8,832 nt of DNA, taken from NCBI GenBank assembly GCA_017550775.1, contig JAFZOA010000035.1:1-8832 (forward strand), read 5' to 3'. Source of the stretch: Ruminiclostridium sp. Lineage in GTDB: Bacteria > Bacillota_A > Clostridia > Oscillospirales > Ruminococcaceae. Position numbers and translations under genes: made by a program. Shown here piece after piece: positions 1 through 5,232 of this stretch (its first letter is position 1; each line of letters starts with the position of its first letter). Below the pieces are notes generated by a model that was not told where the DNA came from, searched no databases, and worked only from the letters and a program-made list of their open reading frames with translations.

Positions 1-839
1 ACAGTCTTGTCGCATATCCTGTCAAATGAAGCACAGATCGAATTGATACATCTCGGCATATCTCTGTCGTAAACATGGGATTCGGTCTGGAGAAGGTCGT
101 TGTCAAGATAATACGATGTCTCGATAAGCTCGTATGTATCCGCATTGAATGTTGCCTTACATCTCACCGTTCCGCCCGGATAATCATACCCCCACATACT
201 GATACCCCAGAATGTCTCTGTTCCGGTATCGTCATATACCGAGTTAATATGAAGCTTGCCGTCTTCCGTGTACATCTCCTCGATACGCTCATGCTCCGGA
301 TCCATCCACCTGTCCTTATCGGTGGGTATAGGCCAGTACTGATATCCGCCTTCTACCATGTCGATGTAGTAGGTGGCTTTAGGCTGATAATTATAACCGA
401 AATCCAGCAGCTCAAACCTTACCTCGGGTGTCGAAAACTCTTCAAACGCCGGCCCGGTATAGTATGTAATGTCTTTCTGGAACCAGAAATAATCCGCTAA
501 GTATTCAGACAGTTCAACGGATGATTCGCGTATGACTTCAAGGCATTGGTGGTTTTTGAACACCGCTTCCCTCTGATTTGCCGCGAACGCCTTTGAGGTA
601 TGATCTGCCCACTCGCTCTCGGGGATATCCCTGCGGTCGGACTTTTCCTCCGGCTGTGCGGAGGTAGTGGTCTGTGCTTCCTCCGTTGTCCCGGCTTCGG
701 AAACGGTAGTTTCTATAGCAGCAGAGGTCTGAGGTGCCACGGAAGCGGCACTGTTGGCGGTGCCGGAGCTTCCGCATGATGATAATGCGGTGAGTGATAA
801 TACAGCCGCTATGATGAGAACCGATCTTTTTATGGTCAT
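1..839 (-). CDS. Putative lipoprotein, C-terminus cut by window edge
   Basis: An open frame runs from the ATG at 837-839 to the left edge with no stop, giving 279 visible codons; the C-terminus lies outside the window. Residues 1-22 form a lipoprotein signal peptide: basic start (MTIKR), a hydrophobic core, and the lipobox L-S-S-C with Cys22 as the predicted lipidated residue. Residues 23 to about 65 are a low-complexity Ser/Thr/Ala/Glu-rich linker, typical of surface lipoproteins of Gram-positive bacteria. The rest is rich in Tyr, Trp, Asp and Glu (for example Y-W-P-I-P near 327-344 and W-G-I-S-M-W-G-Y near 186-209) and looks like an extracellular globular domain that I do not recognise. An AAGGAG ribosome site lies at 851-856, 11 bases before the ATG. 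The gene starts 26 bases after the phosphatase gene and is probably the last visible cistron of that operon. Its product may act outside the cell alongside the phosphatase sensor domain; that is inference. Confidence 0.85.
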   Translation of the reverse strand, partial: MTIKRSVLIIAAVLSLTALSSCGSSGTANSAASVAPQTSAAIETTVSEAGTTEEAQTTTSAQPEEKSDRRDIPESEWADHTSKAFAANQREAVFKNHQCLEVIRESSVELSEYLADYFWFQKDITYYTGPAFEEFSTPEVRFELLDFGYNYQPKATYYIDMVEGGYQYWPIPTDKDRWMDPEHERIEEMYTEDGKLHINSVYDDTGTETFWGISMWGYDYPGGTVRCKATFNADTYELIETSYYLDNDLLQTESHVYDRDMPRCINSICASFDRICDKT

Positions 840-865
840 TGTCGTTATTGCTCCTTGTTTGTGAA

Positions 866-2803
866 CTATTCTCCGAGATATCTGATACAAAGCATTGTTA
901 TATCGTCCGACTGCTCCGCGCCCGCCGTGAACTTTGTAACGTCCGCTATGACCGTGTCGCATACCGGCTTGACGATGCCGTACTTTTCGGAAGGCTCGGG
1001 GAAGCTCTCTCCGAAGGACAGAAGCTCCTGAAGTCTGCTTTCGCCGTACTGCTCCTCGTCCTTGTTCATAGCCTCGGTAACGCCGTCGGTGTAGAGGTAG
1101 AGGATATCTCCCTTGCGGAGCTGAACTGTCTGCTCCTTGTACCGTACCCCGTCCATACCCGCAAGCATGAGTCCGGGTCTGAGCTTGATATACTCCGCTT
1201 TTCCGTCGCGTATCAGAACGGGCGGGTTGTGTCCGGCATTGGCAACGCGTATGAGACCCGTTTTAAGGTCAAGATATCCCAGCCACGCGGTAACGAACAT
1301 CTCCGCTTCGTTGCCCTCGCAGAGCTTCTCATTTGCCTGCGTGAACACATCGGCGGGCGGCATACCGCTCTCGGCGAGGCTCTTTATCACGGTCTTTGAG
1401 GTCATCATGAACATCGCGCCGGGAATGCTCTTGCCGGAAACGTCTGCGATCAGGAAGCCGAGCGTGTTTTCGCCCAGCATATAGAAGTCGTAGAAATCGC
1501 CGCCGACCTCCTTTGCTGCGTTCATGCTCGCGTAAAGCTCAAATTCCCTGTGATCGGGGAAGGGTGGGAACACGTTCGGAAGAGCCGAGCTCTGGATAGA
1601 CTTTGCGATAGTGAGATCCGCGTCGAAACGTGCTTCCGCTTCGGCTATGTACTCCTTGAGCCGGTCAACGGTAGCGTTTATGTCTGTGGAAAGCACATCA
1701 AATTCGCGGCAGTTACGCACATCGACCTTTTCCTCAAGGTTTCCGTTTGTGATCTCGGCAAGTGAAGCGTTCACGGAATCGAGACCCTTCACGACTCTGC
1801 GTTTGATAAGCAGACGCAGAACGATGAACAGCACCGAGAATACGAGGATCTCGATCAGAACGATATAGAAGATCGTGCTGTTAGCCGCTGACATAGCTTC
1901 TTCGACGGGGTAAATGCACAGGATATATACTGTGTCGTTGTAATTGCAGAGATTGAAATAATAATCCACATCCCACAGATCGACATTACCCGTAATGGTG
2001 TTCTTCTCAATATCTTCGTATATTTCACTCGTGCGCATCACCCTTAAAGTGACCGGCTGCACATTGTTGCCGGTGCCGCTGTCCAGCTCATCGAGCATTT
2101 CCGGAAGCGGGAATGGCTCGTAACGGTGAACGCCAAAGAATGAATTGATAACTGTGCGCTCCTTGTTGATGATGACCACTTCACCGGTAAGTCCTATTCG
2201 GCGGTTCCCCACAACAAGGAAGCTCTCGTCGAGTGCGTTCTGGTCCAGGCTCTCTTTTGGGAAAGCTCCGAGAAACATCATATCGGGACACGACTTATTG
2301 ACTCCGACGATATAATAGACTTCCATTTTACCGTCGAGAGTCTTCACAGGCTTATAAGAGATCTGTGTGTAAGAAGGGTTTTCGATGTATGAACCGGCTT
2401 CAAGATCGGCGATACACGAGTCTATAAGGTTTGATACGCCTTCTATATCCCTTGCGTTTCTTCCTATGAATTCCTCATTCCCTGAATACAGTATGGTGCC
2501 TTCTCTGTTGATGAAGTAAGTGTAGTTTGTACCCTTGACTTGTTCCAGAGCGCCTGCTTCACCTTCTTCTGCAAATCTGAATAACGATTCGTAAACATAA
2601 TCCGTCAAGGGTTCGGAAGACTTTTCCATTATCTCAAAATAGATATCGTTGCTTGCGGTGGATAGCAGGGACATTGCCGATTCCGCGGCGAAAACCGAGA
2701 GAAGACAGTATATTACCGCAGAGGAAACGAAAAACGTGATAAAGACCGCTAAAAGCAGTCTTATCGTAATTATTCTCGATAATTTCTTCTTTTTTCTGAC
2801 CAT
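866..2803 (-). CDS. Membrane-bound PP2C/SpoIIE-type serine phosphatase with Cache-like sensor and HAMP
   Basis: This 645-residue protein fits the RsbU/RsbP/SpoIIE (PPM) class, which dephosphorylates STAS-domain anti-anti-sigma factors. Domains in order: a basic N-terminus, a membrane segment at about 11-39, an extracellular region at about 40-308, a second membrane segment at 310-333, a HAMP-like linker at about 334-386, and a PPM phosphatase domain at about 395-643. The extracellular part resembles a double Cache domain (INREGTILYSG near 98-108, then IGRNARD, and a second LTGEVVIINKE near 205-215), suggesting that it senses a small ligand. Metal-binding and catalytic motifs are intact: EVGGDFYDF (432-440, Asp436/Asp439), DVSGKSIPG (454-462), NAGHNPP (522-528), YTDGVTEA (571-578) and SDDITM (632-637). 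GGTGG lies 6 bases before the ATG. The gene begins 12 bases after the STAS gene, its likely substrate. The real signal and sigma factor are unknown. Confidence 0.93.
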   Translation of the reverse strand: MVRKKKKLSRIITIRLLLAVFITFFVSSAVIYCLLSVFAAESAMSLLSTASNDIYFEIMEKSSEPLTDYVYESLFRFAEEGEAGALEQVKGTNYTYFINREGTILYSGNEEFIGRNARDIEGVSNLIDSCIADLEAGSYIENPSYTQISYKPVKTLDGKMEVYYIVGVNKSCPDMMFLGAFPKESLDQNALDESFLVVGNRRIGLTGEVVIINKERTVINSFFGVHRYEPFPLPEMLDELDSGTGNNVQPVTLRVMRTSEIYEDIEKNTITGNVDLWDVDYYFNLCNYNDTVYILCIYPVEEAMSAANSTIFYIVLIEILVFSVLFIVLRLLIKRRVVKGLDSVNASLAEITNGNLEEKVDVRNCREFDVLSTDINATVDRLKEYIAEAEARFDADLTIAKSIQSSALPNVFPPFPDHREFELYASMNAAKEVGGDFYDFYMLGENTLGFLIADVSGKSIPGAMFMMTSKTVIKSLAESGMPPADVFTQANEKLCEGNEAEMFVTAWLGYLDLKTGLIRVANAGHNPPVLIRDGKAEYIKLRPGLMLAGMDGVRYKEQTVQLRKGDILYLYTDGVTEAMNKDEEQYGESRLQELLSFGESFPEPSEKYGIVKPVCDTVIADVTKFTAGAEQSDDITMLCIRYLGE

Positions 2804-2815
2804 AAGTGTCCACCG

Positions 2816-3118
2816 TTATGCCGGCTCGATATCGAGCGCGTCGGCAAGTCCCGTAAATGTGAAAACGTCCATTACAGCCGGCGTTACGTTTACGATCTTC
2901 ATGCTCCCCTGCTTCTTCATTACCTTTGCGGATGAGAGAAGTACGCGAAGTCCCGCAGATGCCATGTATTCGAGCCCCGCAAAATCGAACACAAGCTCTG
3001 TCACCCCGTTTATGTTCTCCTTTAGTGCCTTTTCAAGCTCCGGCGCGGATGTCGTTCCGAGTTTTCCTCCCGCCGTTATGGTAAGCTTTGTTCCGTCCTT
3101 CTGGGTCGTTACAGTCAT
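2816..3118 (-). CDS. STAS-domain anti-sigma factor antagonist (RsbV/SpoIIAA-like)
   Basis: This 100-residue single-domain protein has the pattern of RsbV/SpoIIAA anti-anti-sigma factors. In that family the unphosphorylated form binds a kinase/anti-sigma factor and frees a sigma factor, and a PPM phosphatase reactivates the phosphorylated form. Visible marks are the N-terminal strand TVTTQKDGTKLTITAGGKL, the segment ELVFDFAGLEYMASAGLRVL at about 41-60, and the C-terminal VTPAVMDVFTFTGL at about 78-91. By alignment with B. subtilis RsbV (D-S-T-G-L) and SpoIIAA (D-S-S-G-L), Ser54 in M-A-S-A-G-L is the expected phosphoserine; the usual preceding Asp is Ala53. AAAGGA at 3128-3133 sits 9 bases before the ATG. 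It lies between the Nif11-type peptide gene (25-base gap) and the phosphatase gene (12-base gap). No RsbW-type kinase is in the window, so the partner is either further away or not of the usual kind. Confidence 0.92.
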   Translation of the reverse strand: MTVTTQKDGTKLTITAGGKLGTTSAPELEKALKENINGVTELVFDFAGLEYMASAGLRVLLSSAKVMKKQGSMKIVNVTPAVMDVFTFTGLADALDIEPA

Positions 3119-3143
3119 AGTTATCTATCCTTTCTTTTCTTCA

Positions 3144-3608
3144 TTACAGTTTTTTGCAGATAATATCGGTGGGAGCTTTTTTGGCGGCGGGCACAATGCC
3201 TTTCCCGGAAGCTCTGCTTCCCGACCGGGTCACGTCCGTAGCAGATCCGAACATATTACTTACCCATCTGCCGAAATAAGCGGCGCCGCCCGCGACGGAA
3301 CTTACCTCATCGTCGGAGATCTCACCCTCGCACTTCATTATGAAAAACCTTCGTATCTCTTCGTCGGAGGCGCTGCAGCCGTGAGACCCGGCAAAAGCGG
3401 AAAGCGAATCGGTACCGGAAGCCTTGACGAATTCACCCATGATCTCACGATTCGACATAACCATGTCGTAGAGTTCGTCAAGCGTTATCACAGCCGTCGT
3501 CGCTATATCTGTGCCTGGAGGGGATACGGAGCCCGATACTTCCGATGCTGGCTTCATGTCGGTATTCATTTCGGGCTTGTCTGTCTTATTGATGTTCTTT
3601 TTAAACAT
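3144..3608 (-). CDS. Nif11-type leader peptide protein (RiPP-precursor-like)
   Basis: This 154-residue protein has three parts. Residues 1-41 are a polar Lys/Thr/Ser/Pro-rich extension with no recognised domain. Residues about 42-108 match the Nif11-like (NHLP-type) leader pattern: LDELYDMVMSNREIMGEFVKA, then S-AFAGSHGCSASDEEI, then the end EISDDEVSSVAGG, where the double glycine at 107-108 is the classic cleavage site. Residues 109-154 form a 46-residue tail that starts AAYFGRWVSNMFG, is basic (8 Lys/Arg against 2 Asp), is rich in Gly, Ser and Ala, and has a single Cys (151). In the family, such leaders guide modification and export of ribosomal peptides, and the double-Gly site is cut by a C39-type peptidase. 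No modification enzyme or exporter is visible here. AAAGGA at 3618-3623 lies 9 bases before the ATG. It is the first gene of the operon with STAS, phosphatase and lipoprotein genes. Whether the tail is a secreted product or the whole protein is a regulator is unresolved. Confidence 0.72.
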   Translation of the reverse strand: MFKKNINKTDKPEMNTDMKPASEVSGSVSPPGTDIATTAVITLDELYDMVMSNREIMGEFVKASGTDSLSAFAGSHGCSASDEEIRRFFIMKCEGEISDDEVSSVAGGAAYFGRWVSNMFGSATDVTRSGSRASGKGIVPAAKKAPTDIICKKL

Positions 3609-3644
3609 ATTCTTTCTTCCTTTCGCAATGGTATTTTCGTTTTA

Positions 3645-3712
3645 ACTGTCAGGAAGCTTATTTGCAACGATCTTTTATCGTTACGGCTTTCTTATGCACG
3701 GTCAGGAGACTT
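3645..3712 (-). repeat. Tandem pair of 15-base operator-like repeats
   Basis: On the minus strand the copy at 3698-3712 reads AAGTCTCCTGACCGT and the copy at 3645-3659 reads AAGCTTCCTGACAGT, differing at three positions. Their starts are 53 bases apart, close to five turns of B-DNA. The first copy also carries a short inverted repeat (GTCA at 3701-3704, TGAC at 3712-3715). Placement upstream of the ribosome site of the peptide gene would suit binding of a regulator, or it could be a transcript structure. Chance similarity is possible at this length. Confidence 0.35.
3666..3682 (-). other. Small perfect hairpin in the operon leader
   Basis: A 6-base-pair perfect stem (AACGAT with ATCGTT) encloses a 5-base loop. 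No run of T follows it on either strand, so it is not a convincing terminator. It lies between the two copies of the tandem repeat, about 43 bases upstream of the ribosome site of the peptide gene, and may be part of a leader structure. Confidence 0.3.
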
Positions 3713-3844
3713 GACGCAGCAGCCGGCGTACACAGCTCTTTTTCTCTCAAATAGAGTTTTCAGAGGTTTCCCTATATATTAAGCCGAACGAATAGCAGAA
3801 AGGGATAATACTTTTTTCAGATGTCCGTTAATATTTCACACATA

Positions 3845-5152
3845 TCAGCCATCTTTGCCGCCGAGCAGCGACACAAAATGCGCCCCTCTTTCCTCGAAGT
3901 TCTTGTAGAACCCATAGCTCGCGGCGGCGGGGGAGAGCAGACAGATGTGCTTTGTGACCTTTTTTGCGTGCTTCACCGCGTCTTCGAGGTCGGCGGCGCG
4001 GTAAATGCTGCGCTTGTTGTGGTCGAGCCTGTCCTCAATGCGGTGTCCGCTGTCGGGAAGGAGAATGACGTTCGCAATATCAGACGCGTTCAGGAAGTCG
4101 ATAAGCTCCGTGTAGTCTATCCCCCTGTCCATGCCGCCGACAATAATGGTGTCCACGCCGTCAAAAGCGCGTACAGCCGCGATCGCCGTGCTCGGACAGG
4201 TGCTTATGCTGTCGTTGATGTAGGTCACGCCGTCTATTACCCCGACTTTCTCCAGCCGGTGCTTCAGCCCGTCAAACGAGCTCACCGCAGCCGCCGCCTC
4301 GCCGTACCCCACTCCGCACAGCCCCGCCGCGTACATTGCGATACCGATGTTGTACAGGTTGTGCCGCCCGAGCAGCTTCGTCGTAACCGGACACTTCTCC
4401 CCGAGTATCACCGGCGCGCCGTCGGTCACGGTAATGTCCGCGTCACCGTCGAGCGATGCCGTAACAAGGCTCGACGCGCAGCTCTCCGGCACCAGCGCGG
4501 AGTTGATTATAAGCGTGTCCCTTGCGCTCTGGAACCGGTAGATGTTCTCCTTCGCCGCCTTGTACGCCGCAAAGCCGGTGTAGTGGTCAAGGTGTTCCTC
4601 GAACAGGTTCAGGTATACCGCGATACCCGGAGAAGCCTGCACATATTCGAGCTGGTGACAGGACATCTCGCAGACGATGATATCCCCGTCGGAGAGCGAC
4701 TTCACGCAGTCGAGCGGCGGTATACCGATGTTCCCGATGAGAAGCGAGCTCTTGCCGCAGTGCGAGAGAATGTGGTGTATAAGGCTTGACGTGGTGGATT
4801 TTCCCTTTGTCCCGGTAACGCCGATGACGCGGTTCGGACAGAAGCGCAGGAGCAGGTCTGTCTGACCGGTGATACGGGGCTTCACGTCCTCGGGAACGCG
4901 GTCGAGCAGAGCTATTCCCGGCGCTTTCATTATCACGTCGAAGCCGCTCATGCAGTCGAGGTAGTTTTCCCCGGAGATCACGTCTATCCCCTCGGTGTCC
5001 GCGCCGCTCACATCGTTGCGGTCGGCTATCGTCACCTTGCAGCCGAACTCACGGAGCAGGGAAAGGGTCGATTTTCCCTCGCGCCCGAAGCCGAGTATCA
5101 GCACATTCTTCCCCGTGAAGAAGTCACGGAGCCTGTCGTAGAATACGTTCAT
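3845..5152 (-). CDS. murD2: MurD-family ligase, probably MurD2 (UDP-MurNAc-L-alanine--L-glutamate ligase)
   Basis: This 435-residue Mur ligase is the normal length for MurD. The N-terminal nucleotide-sugar domain has LILGFGREGKST (18-29). The central ATP domain has the P-loop TGTKGKSTT (113-121), EMSCHQLEY (162-170), NLFEEHLDHY (182-191) and GRHNLYN (262-268). The C-terminal domain has DGLKHRLE (294-301), YINDSISTCPSTA (311-323), GGMDRGIDY (339-347) and LLSPAAASYGFYKNFEERG (405-423). Standard MurD adds D-glutamate to UDP-MurNAc-L-Ala and usually shows NDSKATN and SPACASxDxF. Here the Lys is Ile316, the Cys is Ala, and the residues after Ala-Ser are Tyr-Gly, which supports a changed glutamate pocket. 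The gene directly follows the MurL-like gene, as expected of MurD2, which adds L-glutamate for MurL to invert. I chose the ATG at 5150-5152 because AAAGG lies 6 bases upstream. The upstream ATG at 5200 has its only purine run touching the start codon. Mur ligase identity is certain; L-Glu specificity is inferred. Confidence 0.88.
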   Translation of the reverse strand: MNVFYDRLRDFFTGKNVLILGFGREGKSTLSLLREFGCKVTIADRNDVSGADTEGIDVISGENYLDCMSGFDVIMKAPGIALLDRVPEDVKPRITGQTDLLLRFCPNRVIGVTGTKGKSTTSSLIHHILSHCGKSSLLIGNIGIPPLDCVKSLSDGDIIVCEMSCHQLEYVQASPGIAVYLNLFEEHLDHYTGFAAYKAAKENIYRFQSARDTLIINSALVPESCASSLVTASLDGDADITVTDGAPVILGEKCPVTTKLLGRHNLYNIGIAMYAAGLCGVGYGEAAAAVSSFDGLKHRLEKVGVIDGVTYINDSISTCPSTAIAAVRAFDGVDTIIVGGMDRGIDYTELIDFLNASDIANVILLPDSGHRIEDRLDHNKRSIYRAADLEDAVKHAKKVTKHICLLSPAAASYGFYKNFEERGAHFVSLLGGKDG

Positions 5153-5158
5153 TTTTCG

Positions 5159-5163
5159 CCTTT
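5159..5163 (-). promoter_or_regulatory. Ribosome binding site that sets the murD-family start
   Basis: AAAGG on the minus strand lies 6 bases upstream of the ATG at 5150-5152. The longer frame from the ATG at 5200 would add 16 residues (MKHRQVLSVKKHERRK) that have no match to Mur ligases, and its only Shine-Dalgarno-like stretch abuts the start codon. Confidence 0.7.
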
Positions 5164-5177
5164 CATGCTTTTTTACA

Positions 5178-5190
5178 GACAAGACTTGTC
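5178..5190. repeat. Perfect 13-base palindrome in the murL-murD gap
   Basis: GACAAGACTTGTC is a perfect inverted repeat with 6-base arms and a single central base. It sits 26 bases upstream of the chosen murD start and next to a larger hairpin. It could be an operator, or an RNA hairpin with a loop too tight to form fully. I do not recognise the site. Confidence 0.4.
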
Positions 5191-5194
5191 GGTG

Positions 5195-5227
5195 TTTCAT
5201 CTCCCCGCCTCACGCGGTGAGATGAAA
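5195..5227. other. Strong stem-loop between murL and murD
   Basis: TTTCATCTC (5195-5203) pairs perfectly with GAGATGAAA (5219-5227). After one mismatch (C5204 against T5218), CCGC pairs with GCGG (5205-5208 with 5214-5217) around a 5-base loop. In the transcript direction the T-run precedes the stem rather than following it, so it does not look like a rho-independent terminator. It begins five bases past the murL stop codon and could protect the upstream mRNA end or change murL to murD expression. Confidence 0.55.
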
Positions 5228-5232
5228 AAAAC

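Larger units (their letters stand above)
3609..3844 (-). promoter_or_regulatory. Intergenic leader and likely promoter region of the peptide-STAS-phosphatase operon
   Basis: This 236-base gap separates the murD-family stop codon from the Nif11-type peptide gene and is AT-richer than the murD side. Read on the minus strand it holds a TATATA element at 3773-3778 with only a poor -35-like hexamer (TTTCTG, 3796-3801) 17 bases upstream, so a standard promoter is possible but weak. Closer to the gene are two copies of a 15-base repeat (3698-3712 and 3645-3659) and a small hairpin (3666-3682). I found no clear rho-independent terminator for the upstream murL-murD operon and no riboswitch class that I recognise. 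Read-through from murD is therefore not excluded. Confidence 0.4.

Noticed and set aside
2649..3782. Plus-strand open frame of 377 codons
   Set aside because: It runs antisense through the phosphatase start, the STAS gene, the Nif11-type gene and the leader region. The minus-strand genes have motifs and ribosome sites; the plus product has none.
3609..3844. Riboswitch in the leader of the peptide operon
   Set aside because: I could not match the leader to any class that I know, including cyclic-di-GMP, SAM and preQ1 types; only short hairpins and repeats are visible.
3821..4789. Plus-strand open frame of 322 codons
   Set aside because: It is antisense to the murD-family gene, which has a full set of Mur ligase motifs on the minus strand.
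5153..5200. Longer start for the murD-family gene at the ATG at 5200
   Set aside because: The added 16 residues are unlike Mur ligase N-termini, the purine run GGGGAG touches the ATG, and the internal ATG at 5152 has a well-spaced AAAGG.
5195..5227. Rho-independent terminator between murL and murD
   Set aside because: The stem is strong, but no T-run follows it on either strand; the T-run precedes the stem in the direction of transcription.
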